Shown piece by piece: positions 49,594 through 58,594 of a stretch of DNA of 64,000 nucleotides (position 1 is its first letter; every line of letters starts with the position of its first letter). The translations under genes were made by a program, and so were the position numbers. Below the pieces are notes generated by a model. That model was given only the letters and a program-made list of their open reading frames with translations, did not search any database and was not told the DNA's origin. This DNA is from CALAMC01 sp964459465 (GTDB taxonomy: Bacteria > Zixibacteria > MSB-5A5 > GN15 > PGXB01): positions 1 through 64,000 of the forward strand of contig CAYWLR010000005.1 in assembly GCA_964459465.1 (NCBI GenBank), written 5' to 3'.

Positions 49594-49872
49594 ATGGCCC
49601 TCAAGAAGAAAGCCAAAGCCAAACCGAAAGCCAAAGCCAAAGCCAAACCGAAAGCCAAAGCCAGACGGGGCAAACCCGGAAAAGGCTGGGCGTCCGCGGA
49701 AATTGCCGCTTTGAGACTCGGCTACAAGACCAAACCGGCTTCCAAGCTGGCCAAAGAATTGAGACGTTCGTTGGCCTCGGTTCGGGGAAAGATCAGTGCA
49801 CTCGGCCTGAAAAAGCCGGCGTCGGCCCGTAAAAAGGCGGCCCCCAAGGCCAAGAAGAGAACACGGAGATAG
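49594..49872 (+). CDS. Histone H1-like basic protein with SANT-like domain
   Basis: A 92-residue, extremely basic protein. Residues 2-30 are a KAKAKPKAK-type lysine/alanine/proline arm, as in H1-like or Hc1-like bacterial chromatin proteins. Residues about 33-75 hold a SANT/Myb-like module (GWASAEIAALRLGYKTKPAS, then KLAKELRRSLASVRGKISAL, then GLKK) shared with the protein at 24945-25319. The tail is again Lys/Arg-rich (ARKKAAPKAKKRTRR). The start at 49594 (MALKKKAKA) has AGGAGA upstream. It probably compacts or coats DNA. It is alone, closed by a bidirectional terminator. Confidence 0.78.
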   Translation: MALKKKAKAKPKAKAKAKPKAKARRGKPGKGWASAEIAALRLGYKTKPASKLAKELRRSLASVRGKISALGLKKPASARKKAAPKAKKRTRR

Positions 49873-49932
49873 ACGAGTAATCGTCCCCAGGGATGGGAGA
49901 AAGCTTTAAACCTTTTTTATATCCCTCCCATG

Positions 49933-49966
49933 AAAAAACCCGCTCAATACTTTGAGCGGGTTTTTT
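49933..49966. terminator. Bidirectional terminator between the histone-like gene and eno
   Basis: AAAAAACCCGCTCAA and TTGAGCGGGTTTTTT form a long stem with a 4-base loop, with T-runs on both strands. Confidence 0.92.
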
Positions 49967-49984
49967 GTATCATATATCAAACCA

Positions 49985-51283
49985 TTATAAATTCAAATTA
50001 TAAAAAACCTTCTTGCCCAGGTACTGCGCCGACGGTCCAATCGACTCCTCGATACGAAGCAGTTGATTGTACTTGCAGATGCGGTCGGTGCGGCAGATCG
50101 AGCCGGTTTTGATTTGCCCGACTGCCGTGGCCACGACGACGTCGGCGATGGTGCTGTCCTCGGTTTCGCCGCTACGGTGCGAGATGACGGCCGTGAATCC
50201 GGCCTTTTTGGCCATTTCGATGGCATCGAGCGTCTCGGTCAGAGTGCCGATCTGATTGAGTTTGATAAGAATCGAATTGGAGGATTTCTCTTTTATGCCT
50301 CGCTCCAGCCGTTTCAGGTTTGTGACGTAGATATCATCACCGACAATTTGAATCTTTTTGCCCAATTGCTCGGTCATCATTTTCCAGCCGTCCCAGTCAT
50401 CCTCGGCCAGGCCGTCTTCGATGGAAATAATGGGATACTTCTTGACCAAATCGGCATAGAAGTCAATCAATTCTGAAGAAGACAATTTGCGTTTTTCGCC
50501 TTTGAGGTCATAGATTTTTTTCTTTTCGTCGTAGAATTCGGTCGAGGCCGGGTCGAGCGCCAGAAGCACGTCCTCGCCGGGTTTATAACCGGCATTTTCG
50601 ATGGCTTTCATGATGACTTGGAGGGCTTCTTCGTTCGATTTCAAATCGGGCGCGAAGCCGCCCTCATCGCCGACAGATGTATTGTACCCTTTATCCTTGA
50701 GGACTTTTTTGAGATGGCCGAAGACTTCGGCGCCAATCTGAAGCGCTTTGGAAAAGGAATCGGCGCCGACCGGCAAGATCATGAATTCCTGCAAATCGAC
50801 GTTGTTGTCGGCGTGTTTGCCGCCGTTGAGGATATTCATCATGGGAACGGGCAGAAGTTTGCAGTTGGTGCCCCCGATATATTCATACAAATAACGACCG
50901 ACCGACTGAGCCGCCGCCTTGGCGGTTGCCAAAGATACGCCCAGTATGGCATTGGCGCCCAAATTGCTTTTGTTTTCGGTTCCATCGAGTCCAATCAGGA
51001 ATTCATCCAGCGTGACCTGGTCATAGGGATCGATATTTTTGGCGATTAATTCCGGGGCAATTTTCTCGTTGACGTTCTTGACGGCCTTGAGGACCGTTTT
51101 ACCGAAATAATCCTTTTTGATGCCGTCGCGCAGTTCCACGGCCTCATGGGCCCCGGTCGAAGCCCCCGATGGCACGGCCGCACGCCCCAGAGAACCGTCG
51201 CTTAGAACCACGTCCACCTCGATGGTGGGTGTTCCCCGCGAGTCGAGAATCTGCCGGGCGACAATGAAATCATAGTCAGACAT
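49985..51283 (-). CDS. eno: Enolase
   Basis: Enolase converts 2-phosphoglycerate to phosphoenolpyruvate. The N-terminal part has ARQILDSRGTPTIEVDVVLS and the flexible loop VPSGASTGAHEAVELRDG. The magnesium ligands are in LALDPASTEFYD, SIEDGLAEDDWDGW and VGDDIYVTN, and the catalytic lysine region is SILIKLNQIGTLTETLDAIE, followed by the SHRSGETEDSTIADV signature. 432 residues is normal. AAAGGAGA precedes the ATG at 51283. The gene is divergent from the epimerase gene. Confidence 0.98.
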   Translation of the reverse strand: MSDYDFIVARQILDSRGTPTIEVDVVLSDGSLGRAAVPSGASTGAHEAVELRDGIKKDYFGKTVLKAVKNVNEKIAPELIAKNIDPYDQVTLDEFLIGLDGTENKSNLGANAILGVSLATAKAAAQSVGRYLYEYIGGTNCKLLPVPMMNILNGGKHADNNVDLQEFMILPVGADSFSKALQIGAEVFGHLKKVLKDKGYNTSVGDEGGFAPDLKSNEEALQVIMKAIENAGYKPGEDVLLALDPASTEFYDEKKKIYDLKGEKRKLSSSELIDFYADLVKKYPIISIEDGLAEDDWDGWKMMTEQLGKKIQIVGDDIYVTNLKRLERGIKEKSSNSILIKLNQIGTLTETLDAIEMAKKAGFTAVISHRSGETEDSTIADVVVATAVGQIKTGSICRTDRICKYNQLLRIEESIGPSAQYLGKKVFYNLNL

Positions 51284-51533
51284 GTTCTCTCCTTTCCCAT
51301 TTATCCATTTTGGCCCAATCTAGGGAGGTATTCGGGGCAATTCAATAAAAAAACAATCAGGAGGCTTGCACCGAAAGTAGCATTTTTTGGTTCCAGGAAA
51401 TGAATATAAATTCTTGACCGAAATGAAAATGATACGTATTTATCCGGTAACGTGTCGGAATCGATTATTCATCAGGGAATTAACGCGGATGGCCGATAGT
51501 ATATAGAGATAGAAAATTAAAACGGAGATGAAT

Positions 51534-52469
51534 ATGAAATACCTTATTACCGGCGGGGCCGGGTTTATTGGAAGCAACATAGCTATCGAACTGGTTAAAA
51601 AAGGCGAAAAGGTCCGAATCATCGATAATTTTTCGACCGGACGAGCGGTCAATCTGGAAACGATCAGGAAGGATATCGAGCTGATTGACGGTGATATTCG
51701 CGATTTCTGGACGGTGCGCGAGGCGGTCGAGGGTGTCGATTATATTCTGCATCAGGCGGCGCTGCCGTCGGTGCCCCGATCGGTCAAAAATCCTTTGACC
51801 AGCAACGCAGTAAATGTTGACGGGACGCTGAATCTATTGCAGGCGGCCAAAGAGGCCAAAGCGAAACGGTTCGTGTTTGCGTCATCGTCCTCGGTTTACG
51901 GCGATACGCCGACATTGCCCAAAAAGGAAACGATGCCGCTCGATCCGCTGTCACCGTACGCCGTCTCCAAACTGGCCGATGAGAAGTACGCCCGGGTGTT
52001 TTATAACCTGTATGGGCTGGAAACGGTCGGGCTGCGTTATTTTAATATATTCGGTCCCCGGCAGGACCCCAACTCGGAATATTCGGCGGTAATTCCCAAA
52101 TTCATAAAGGCTTTAAAGACCGGTAAAAGGCCGGTGGTGTACGGTGACGGCGAGCAATCCCGTGATTTCACCTATGTTGCCAATGCCGTCCAGGCCAATC
52201 TGCTGGCGGCGACTGCGGCGAAGGCTCCCGGACACGTTTACAATATTGCCTGCGGCGCCCGTTTTACGCTGAATGATCTGCTTAAATTTCTGGGCGAAAT
52301 TATGGGAGTCGATGCCAGAGCCGATTATGATCCTCCCCGGCCCGGCGATATAAAACACTCCTACGCCGATATCGAGTATGCCAAAAATGATTTGAATTAC
52401 AATCCGACCGTTGATTTCAAGGCCGGACTGCAAAAGACGGTGGATTGGTTTGGCAGCCATCCGGAATAG
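51534..52469 (+). CDS. UDP-N-acetylglucosamine 4-epimerase-like (WbpP/VipB type) NAD-dependent epimerase
   Basis: An extended short-chain dehydrogenase of 311 residues. The NAD motif is ITGGAGFIGSNIA (residues 5-17), and the catalytic tyrosine-lysine pair is in SPYAVSKLADEKY (about 139-151) after FASSSSVYGD. The segment FNIFGPRQDPNSEYSAVIPK with GDGEQSRDFTYVANAVQANL is characteristic of WbpP/TviC-type C4 epimerases that act on N-acetylated UDP-hexoses; GalE is the nearest alternative. It provides sugar nucleotides for surface polysaccharide. GGAG six bases before the second ATG (51534) favours that start over 51528. Confidence 0.88.
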   Translation: MKYLITGGAGFIGSNIAIELVKKGEKVRIIDNFSTGRAVNLETIRKDIELIDGDIRDFWTVREAVEGVDYILHQAALPSVPRSVKNPLTSNAVNVDGTLNLLQAAKEAKAKRFVFASSSSVYGDTPTLPKKETMPLDPLSPYAVSKLADEKYARVFYNLYGLETVGLRYFNIFGPRQDPNSEYSAVIPKFIKALKTGKRPVVYGDGEQSRDFTYVANAVQANLLAATAAKAPGHVYNIACGARFTLNDLLKFLGEIMGVDARADYDPPRPGDIKHSYADIEYAKNDLNYNPTVDFKAGLQKTVDWFGSHPE

Positions 52470-52515
52470 TCAATAAATCGCGCGATGCCGGTGACCATAA
52501 ATCGCGTCACCGGCT

Positions 52516-52821
52516 TTAATCTTCAAATAAATCGTTGAATTTTTTACGACGCTCTTCCTTGGAATCGGCGCCTGTTCTCCGACCCAGATGAGATTGCACC
52601 GCCAGCCGCGGCTGGAAAAAATCACAGAAGTTGGCTTTATCTTTATTAGGAATTGGCGAGTCAATATGTTCACGGCATTGCGAACGGGCCATGGGGTCGA
52701 AATGGCGACATCCCCGGCAACAGCGTAAATCGGCCAGGCAGGATTCACAATGATCGGCACGCATGACTTTATCTTCGATACCGGTCGGGCGACCGCAATT
52801 CCAGCATAATAAACCCGGCAT
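52516..52821 (-). CDS. Cysteine-rich zinc-ribbon-type small protein
   Basis: 101 residues with many cysteines in CxxC pairs: LLCWNCGRPTG, HCESCLADLRCCRGCRHFDP, then QCREHI and FCDFFQPR. The pattern suggests two zinc-binding or treble-clef modules. The C-terminal part is acidic/basic (GADSKEERRKKFNDLFED). No named family is recognised. It follows the SDR gene by 90 bases on the same strand and may be its operon partner. Confidence 0.7.
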   Translation of the reverse strand: MPGLLCWNCGRPTGIEDKVMRADHCESCLADLRCCRGCRHFDPMARSQCREHIDSPIPNKDKANFCDFFQPRLAVQSHLGRRTGADSKEERRKKFNDLFED

Positions 52822-52911
52822 GAATATTCTCCGTCAGTTACTCGTTCTATCGTCTGTCAATCAGACGTATTGGCTGTTTCATAGTTTAATCAATCTTTAT
52901 CGAACACATCA

Positions 52912-53643
52912 TTATCTTTGTATTAAAAGGGGACGAATGTCGGCCATGGAGGTCCAGGCGTTACGGTTTTGCGCGGCCAGAAAGACGACCGCTTCGGCGA
53001 CCTCGTCAACCGTGAGTTTCATCTTCGCCTTTGACGGCGATTGGGATTTTTTCGACATGTTGGACATGAAGGCGGTGTCGGCCGAGGCCGGAGCCAGGAC
53101 GGAGATCTTTATATTTTTGTTACGAACCTCGCCGGCGACGGCTTCGCTCAAGGCATTCAGGGCCGCTTTCGAGGCCGAATAAACCGCGATGCCGGGCATA
53201 CCGATTCTTCCCGCTCCCGAAGAAATATTTATAATCTGCCCGCCGCCCTGCTTTTCGAAAAGCGGGATTAAATACAAGAATGAAAAATACACGGCTTTGA
53301 GATTGGTATTGAAAATAGTGTTATACTCGCGCTCGGTGGTTTCGACAAGCGGCTTATTGATTCCGACCCCGGCGTTATTGATGAAGATATCGATTTGACC
53401 GAATTTCCTAATGGCATTGTCGATAATTTTCTTTACCTGCCGGCATTTTGTGATATCGGCGATGACGGTCAGAAAGTGGTCTTTTTGCAGAGCGATACTT
53501 TCGGCCACCAAGTTCAATCGTATTTTATTGCGCCCGACGAGGACCAGTCGGCATTTTTCTTTGGCAAAATGCCGGGCGGTGGCGGCTCCGATTCCCTGAC
53601 TGGCGCCGGTAATAACAATAACTTTGCCTTTAAGACTTCGCAA
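52912..53643 (-). CDS. Short-chain dehydrogenase/reductase
   Basis: A classical SDR, 243 residues. The cofactor motif is TGASQGIGAATARHFAKE (TGxxxGIG, about 13-30). NNAGVGIN is near 90, and the catalytic residues are Ser in INISSGAGRIGMPG and YSASKAALNAL (Tyr and Lys, about 155-165). The C-terminal part is ALPAPASAD-like (KISVLAPASADTAFM). The substrate is unknown; the fold is that of FabG and sugar/alcohol dehydrogenases. A TTG start at 53643 with GGGAG six bases upstream is used, since no ATG is in place. Confidence 0.85.
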   Translation of the reverse strand: MRSLKGKVIVITGASQGIGAATARHFAKEKCRLVLVGRNKIRLNLVAESIALQKDHFLTVIADITKCRQVKKIIDNAIRKFGQIDIFINNAGVGINKPLVETTEREYNTIFNTNLKAVYFSFLYLIPLFEKQGGGQIINISSGAGRIGMPGIAVYSASKAALNALSEAVAGEVRNKNIKISVLAPASADTAFMSNMSKKSQSPSKAKMKLTVDEVAEAVVFLAAQNRNAWTSMADIRPLLIQR

Positions 53644-53725
53644 AATACACTCCCGTGGATTAATACCCCATAGCCCAATAATGATTATAGCAAATCTTCA
53701 TTAAACAGACCAGAAAATAATAACG

Positions 53726-53770
53726 TAAAAATAGAGGAGGCTTCACCTTCCCCTCTTAGGTGAAGCCTCC
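53726..53770 (-). terminator. Very strong intrinsic terminator of the candidate ncRNA
   Basis: GGAGGCTTCACCT and AGGTGAAGCCTCC form a perfect 13-bp stem with a 9-base loop; on the minus strand TCTATTTTT follows. No gene stop lies within 300 bases upstream on that strand except purA, so it serves either the RNA described next or the end of purA. Confidence 0.9.
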
Positions 53771-53917
53771 GTGCCTCGAGAAAAGAAGCTGGCAACCCGA
53801 GGAACTAATGACAGCTCAACAGCCCTACCACCAAAAAGCTGAAGATTGGCTTGCCACCAACGCGCTGTATTTAAGCAATCGCAATGCCATTTCCATCGTG
53901 CTCTTGCCTAAAAGCGC
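53727..53917 (-). ncRNA. Candidate structured non-coding RNA (~190 nt), family unknown
   Basis: On the minus strand a TATAAT at 53926-53921 is followed by a ~190-base segment that ends at the 13-bp terminator. It contains no ORF but several hairpins in a row: GCGCT...AGCGC with an inner TTTAGGCAA / TTGCTTAAA stem (53917-53862), TTGG...CCAA (about 53860-53846), AGCT...AGCT, and CCTCG...CGAGG (about 53800-53772). The -35 region is poor. I tested by eye and did not find signatures of SRP RNA, RNase P RNA, tmRNA, 6S RNA, or the SAM, TPP or cyclic-di-GMP-I riboswitches. It could be a standalone sRNA or an attenuating leader for the SDR gene 80 bases downstream. Confidence 0.5.
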
Positions 53918-54137
53918 GTAATTATATGATAGACAATTGAATACAGGGAATAGTTTTTATTTGTCTCTATTTTGAACGAAAAGCCGTTCGTATGTTTTTG
54001 CGAACAGCTATGGATTGGAACCGCTATTGCATTGTTATTCAACAAGTTATATTATTGGCGTGAATTCGGCGATTCGTGAGGTTTAACGAAACGGGGCCAA
54101 AAATGAGACTCTCCAGCCCCGAATCGAATCAGGATTT

Positions 54138-55412
54138 TTATACAACGATTGTCTGACGGCGTCGTGCCCCGGTTGAAACCAGGCAAATTCCTACATTAAG
54201 ATCGTTTTTGATATAATCAAGGTATTTTCTGGCGCGGTCGGGCAATTTGTCGAAACTGTCAATAGCCGACGTGTTACTCATCCAGCCATCGAATTCAATA
54301 TATTTCGGTGTTACATTCCACAGCTGATGCGGGTCGAGCGGGAATTGTTCATATAGCTGCTCGTTGATATTGTAAGCGGTGCATATTTTAATCTTCTCGA
54401 ACCCGTCGAGGACATCCAGCTTGGTCACGGCGATGTTATCGACGCCATTAATACGGCAGGCATGGCGGAGTGCCACCAAGTCGAGCCAGCCGGTACGGCG
54501 CGGCCGACCGGTCGTCGCTCCGTACTCGCCCCCCGCTTCCCGGAGTTTCTCACCGGTCCGGTCAACCAGTTCGGTCGGGAACGGCCCGGAGCCGACGCGG
54601 GTGGTGTAGGCTTTGACGACACCGATGACTTCGTCGATCATTTTCGGCCCGATTCCCAGGCCGGTCAAAGCCCCGCCGGTGGTTGTATTCGAAGACGTCG
54701 TGAAGGGATATGTCCCGAGGTCGATATCCAGAAGCGCCCCTTGGGCACCCTCGAATAGAATGGTTTTGCCTTCTTTATTGAGTCGGTCCAGTTCCAGCGA
54801 GACATTGCACATCATCGGCTCCAACCGCGGCGCAATCGCCATGAGGTCATTAAACGTATTTTCAACGTCGGCGCGCTCATCATCGCTGCCGGTGAAGTAT
54901 TCCGATTTGATTTTACGGTTGTGTTCCAGTTTTTCTTTAAGGCGTTCCGGAGCATACAGGTCCGCCAGCCGTATGCCGACCCGTCCGATTTTATCTTTGT
55001 AGGCCGGGCCGATCCCGCGCAGGGTTGTGCCGATACCCTCGCCGCCGCGTTTTCTTTCCTCGATCTGGTCGATCATCTTGTGATACGGCATGACCAGGTT
55101 GGTCGCCGAAGAAATAAACAACCGGCCTTCGGTATCTATATTCTGCTGTTTGAGTATTTCGATTTCCTCCAGAAAACCGAAGGGGTCGAGGACAACACCG
55201 TTACCGATATAGCAGATTTTATTCGCGTGAATTATTCCTGAAGGTATCAAATGCAGAATGAATTGTTTGCCGCCGGTCAGGACAGTGTGTCCGGCGTTGG
55301 CACCACCCTGAAAGCGGGCGATAATATCGGCCCGTTCGGCCAGCAAGTCCACGACCTTGCCTTTGCCCTCGTCGCCCCACTGGCACCCGACCACAATAAC
55401 ATTTTTTTTCAT
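54138..55412 (-). CDS. purA: Adenylosuccinate synthetase
   Basis: PurA joins IMP and aspartate using GTP, the first committed step to AMP. The N-terminal GTP loop is VGCQWGDEGKGKVVDLL (residues 8-24), the GGANAGHTV loop is near 37-45, and the C-terminal nucleotide segment is VSTGARRRQTIV. 424 residues is normal. It lies 36 bases after engB in the same direction; the run continues to lon. Confidence 0.97.
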   Translation of the reverse strand: MKKNVIVVGCQWGDEGKGKVVDLLAERADIIARFQGGANAGHTVLTGGKQFILHLIPSGIIHANKICYIGNGVVLDPFGFLEEIEILKQQNIDTEGRLFISSATNLVMPYHKMIDQIEERKRGGEGIGTTLRGIGPAYKDKIGRVGIRLADLYAPERLKEKLEHNRKIKSEYFTGSDDERADVENTFNDLMAIAPRLEPMMCNVSLELDRLNKEGKTILFEGAQGALLDIDLGTYPFTTSSNTTTGGALTGLGIGPKMIDEVIGVVKAYTTRVGSGPFPTELVDRTGEKLREAGGEYGATTGRPRRTGWLDLVALRHACRINGVDNIAVTKLDVLDGFEKIKICTAYNINEQLYEQFPLDPHQLWNVTPKYIEFDGWMSNTSAIDSFDKLPDRARKYLDYIKNDLNVGICLVSTGARRRQTIVV

Positions 55413-55448
55413 ATACCAATCCCGTATCCGGCCTTTATGGGCCTTTGG

Positions 55449-56012
55449 TTATACAATGCCCTCGATCCAGTGCACCAATTCCTTTTTACCCAGACCCGAA
55501 ACGGCTGAAAATGGTATGACCTCATGATGGAATTCGGTCGCTACTTGCAGCTGTTTGCTTTTTAGAGGACCGCGATTTACTTTATCGGCTTTGGTCAGGG
55601 CAATGATATAATTAATATCCCGCGAATCCAGCCATTCAATCATCATCAAATCATCGTCAGTAGGTTCGCGGCGGCAATCCAAAAGCATCACCATTCCAGA
55701 AAGTGACGACAGGTTTAAAAACCCTTCGACCAATTTCCCCCACTTCTGCCGCGCGTCAATCCCCGCCGCGACATAGCCATAACCCGGTAAATCGACCAGG
55801 AAATACCTGTCATCGGCCAGAAAAAAGTCGATGCGGCGGGTGCGTCCCGGGGTCTTGGAGGTTTTGGCGAGTTTTTTCTGTCCGGTTATCTTGTTAAGGA
55901 GTGATGATTTACCGACATTAGACCGTCCCGCGAATGCAATTTGGGGTCTGGGGTCTTTCGGGATTTTCTTGACGTCGTTGTAGGAACCGAAAAATACAAC
56001 GTTTTTGGGCAT
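55449..56012 (-). CDS. engB: Ribosome biogenesis GTP-binding protein YsxC/EngB
   Basis: A TRAFAC GTPase of 187 residues needed for 50S assembly. G1 is AGRSNVGKSSLLNK (about 28-41), G3 is DLPGYGY (about 74-80), and G4 is LTKADKVN. The short N- and C-terminal extensions are typical of EngB. AAAGGA precedes the ATG. It sits between lon and purA; engB often follows lon in bacteria. Confidence 0.96.
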   Translation of the reverse strand: MPKNVVFFGSYNDVKKIPKDPRPQIAFAGRSNVGKSSLLNKITGQKKLAKTSKTPGRTRRIDFFLADDRYFLVDLPGYGYVAAGIDARQKWGKLVEGFLNLSSLSGMVMLLDCRREPTDDDLMMIEWLDSRDINYIIALTKADKVNRGPLKSKQLQVATEFHHEVIPFSAVSGLGKKELVHWIEGIV

Positions 56013-56077
56013 TGCGTCCTTTATATCTTAAAAGCCGGGTTAGTATAGTCTTTTATGATTTAAAAAGGAAGTACTTT

Positions 56078-58462
56078 TTACTTTTTCCCGGTCTTTCGAA
56101 TTTTAGTTTTGGGGTTTGCCCGTTTTTGATCGAAGGCGATTTTAATGGCTTCGTCGGCCTTTTTGATCATCATGATATTCAGTCCTTCGGTCAATTCCGG
56201 CGGTAACTCCGGCATATCTTTTTTATTCTTAAATGGAATAATAATATCGGCGATCCCCAGCCGTCGTGCGGCCAATAGTTTTTCATTCAGGCCGCCGATA
56301 GCCAGAATATCGCCGCTTAGGGTAACTTCTCCGGTCATGGCCAGATTTGGGCGAATGGCCTTATTTTTGAGGGCCGACAGAATCGCAATCAATATGGTGA
56401 TGCCCGCCGACGGCCCATCTTTGGGCACTGCCCCTTCGGGGACATGCACGTGAATTTCCTGCTTTTCATAAAAATCCGGATTCAATCCCAGCTTTTTGGC
56501 ATGGCTGCGGATATAAGTCAGGCCGGCCGAGGCCGATTCCTGCATGACTTCCCCGATCTTGCCGGTCAGAGTCAATTTCGATTCGCCCTTCATGAGACTA
56601 ACTTCGATTGGCAAAACATCGCCGCCCGCCTCGGTCCAGGCCAGACCGATGGCATAGCCCGGTTCTGGACGGTGGTTGACGTCGGTGTACATATAGGGAG
56701 GAGCACCCAGAAGTTCGGCGATGCGGGCCGGTGTGAATTTATATTTGGCTTTCCGTTTTTTCTCGACAATTTCCTGGGCTGTTTTGCGCAGGACCGAGGC
56801 CAGTTGTCGTTCGGCCTGACGCACGCCTGATTCACGGGTGTAGTTGCGAATAATGCTCAATATGGTCTTACTGCCAAAATCGAGAGCGATATCGACCATG
56901 CCCAGTTCCTTCTTCAGTTTTGGCAGAACATAGCCCTGGATGATCTTCTCTTTTTCATGCTCAAGGTATCCGGGCAGGCGGATAATCTCCATGCGGTCAA
57001 GCAAAGCCGGAGGGATGCCCATCGTAGAGTTGGCCGTCGTAATAAAAAGCACCCGAGAGAGGTCATAATCCAGTTCCAGGTAGTTGTCCGAAAAGCTCTT
57101 GTTCTGTTCCGGGTCGAGCACTTCCAGAAGCGCCGCGGCCGGGTCGCCGCGGAAGTCCTTGCCGATCTTGTCGACTTCATCGAGGAGGAACACGGGATTT
57201 GAGGAACCGGCTTTTTTGATCGATTGTATGATACGTCCCGGCAGAGAACCGATATATGTCCGGCGATGACCGCGGATTTCGGCTTCATCGTGGATTCCGC
57301 CCAGCGACATGCGGACGAATTTGCGATCCAGGGCTCGGGCGATGGACCGTCCCAGTGACGTCTTTCCCACTCCCGGTGGACCGACCAGGCATAAAATCGG
57401 CCCTTTGACTTCGCCCGCCAGGCGCATGACGGCCAGGTGTTCGAGGATGCGTTTTTTGGGTTTATCGAGACCGAAATGATCGCCATCGAGAATGGATTTC
57501 ACTTCGCCAAAATCACTGCGGTCTTTGGTATAGACCTGCCACGGCAGGTTATAAATCCAGTCCACATAGCCTCGTGCCACGGCCGCCTCGGCCGAATAGG
57601 CATGCATGCGGGACAACTTTTCGATTTCTTCATGACAGCGTTCTTTGACTTCTGCGGGCGCTTTGAGGTTTTCCAGCTTGCCGGCCAGTGAATCGATTTC
57701 ACCATAGGCTTCGTCGAACTGTCCCAGCTCCTCCTTGATAGCTTTCAGCTGTTGTTGAAGATAAAACTCGCGCTGGCTTTTTGACATCGATTCGCGCACG
57801 GTGCCGTCGATTTTCTGCTCCAGCTGAAGTATTTCGAGTTCATCCTTGAGAATGTCCGAAAGATACAGGAATTGCTTTTTGACCATGTCGATTTCGAGAA
57901 TACTCTGTTTGGTTTTCATGCGAATAAGAAGGTGCGCCGCGATGGTGTCGGCCATGCGCTGATAGTCAGCGATAGCAGATATCGAATAGAGAACTTCTTC
58001 CGGAATACGGTGGTTAAGCCGGACATATTCCGAGAATTGCTCCATGACCGAGCGGGAAATGGCGATTGTTTCTTTATCGCGGACCGCGTCCGGGGGAATG
58101 ACTCGAAGCCGGGCGGAATAGTATCCGCTCGATTTTTTAAAACTAAGCATTTTGGCTCGTACCAGCCCCTCGACGAGGACCTTTATCGTGCCATTGGGCA
58201 ATTTGACAATCTGCAATATGCGGGCGATGACGCCGACGCTATACAGGTCTTTCTGGGTGGGTTCGTCTATCTCCGGGGTGCGCTGGGCACACAGAAACAT
58301 CTGTTTTTCCTTGAGCATCGCTTCCTGCAGGGCCGTGATGGTGAACTGCCGCCCGACCAGAAGCGGATAAATCATATGCGGGAAGATTACGATATCCCGT
58401 AGCGGCAGAATTGGCAGGCGGGATTTTATTTCAATTTTTTCTTCGCTGTATTCGACTTTCAC
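56078..58462 (-). CDS. lon: ATP-dependent protease Lon
   Basis: Lon degrades misfolded and regulatory proteins. The N-terminal LON substrate domain begins SRLPILPLRDIVIFPHMIYP. The AAA+ module has Walker A LVGPPGVGKTSLGRSIA (about 355-371) and Walker B NPVFLLDEVDKIG. The catalytic serine lies in VPKDGPSAGITI (near residue 682), with its lysine in GGLNEKLLAARRLGI (near 725). The length of 794 residues is standard. No CIRCE or other heat-shock operator is apparent upstream. The gene begins the lon-engB-purA run. Confidence 0.98.
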   Translation of the reverse strand: MKVEYSEEKIEIKSRLPILPLRDIVIFPHMIYPLLVGRQFTITALQEAMLKEKQMFLCAQRTPEIDEPTQKDLYSVGVIARILQIVKLPNGTIKVLVEGLVRAKMLSFKKSSGYYSARLRVIPPDAVRDKETIAISRSVMEQFSEYVRLNHRIPEEVLYSISAIADYQRMADTIAAHLLIRMKTKQSILEIDMVKKQFLYLSDILKDELEILQLEQKIDGTVRESMSKSQREFYLQQQLKAIKEELGQFDEAYGEIDSLAGKLENLKAPAEVKERCHEEIEKLSRMHAYSAEAAVARGYVDWIYNLPWQVYTKDRSDFGEVKSILDGDHFGLDKPKKRILEHLAVMRLAGEVKGPILCLVGPPGVGKTSLGRSIARALDRKFVRMSLGGIHDEAEIRGHRRTYIGSLPGRIIQSIKKAGSSNPVFLLDEVDKIGKDFRGDPAAALLEVLDPEQNKSFSDNYLELDYDLSRVLFITTANSTMGIPPALLDRMEIIRLPGYLEHEKEKIIQGYVLPKLKKELGMVDIALDFGSKTILSIIRNYTRESGVRQAERQLASVLRKTAQEIVEKKRKAKYKFTPARIAELLGAPPYMYTDVNHRPEPGYAIGLAWTEAGGDVLPIEVSLMKGESKLTLTGKIGEVMQESASAGLTYIRSHAKKLGLNPDFYEKQEIHVHVPEGAVPKDGPSAGITILIAILSALKNKAIRPNLAMTGEVTLSGDILAIGGLNEKLLAARRLGIADIIIPFKNKKDMPELPPELTEGLNIMMIKKADEAIKIAFDQKRANPKTKIRKTGKK

Positions 58463-58544
58463 TGTTACCCCTGTTTATATTGATTCTCAACTCTATAATT
58501 TAACCAATTTCGCGGCAGAATGTATATCTTTTTGGCCGAATGAA

Positions 58545-58576
58545 TAAAAAAAAGCGATCCCGGATGGGGATCGCTT
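58545..58576 (-). terminator. Terminator of the HDOD gene
   Basis: AAGCGATCCC and GGGATCGCTT form a 10-bp stem with a 5-base loop; on the minus strand a run of eight T follows. Confidence 0.9.
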
Positions 58577-58594
58577 ATGCGGCACTGGAATAAT

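Larger units (their letters stand above)
53644..54137. other. Gap holding a candidate ncRNA
   Basis: About 490 bases between the SDR gene and purA, both on the minus strand. The right part (53940-54137) is AT-rich and carries no feature I can support beyond the promoter of the RNA. The middle holds the structured RNA and its terminator. Confidence 0.6.

Noticed and set aside
53727..53917. 6S RNA, SRP RNA, RNase P, tmRNA or common riboswitch identity for the structured RNA
   Set aside because: Its hairpins are local and serial; there is no long end-to-end duplex with a central bubble (6S), no GGAAG/AGCA SRP core, no RNase P GAGGAAAGUC motif, and no tRNA-like end.
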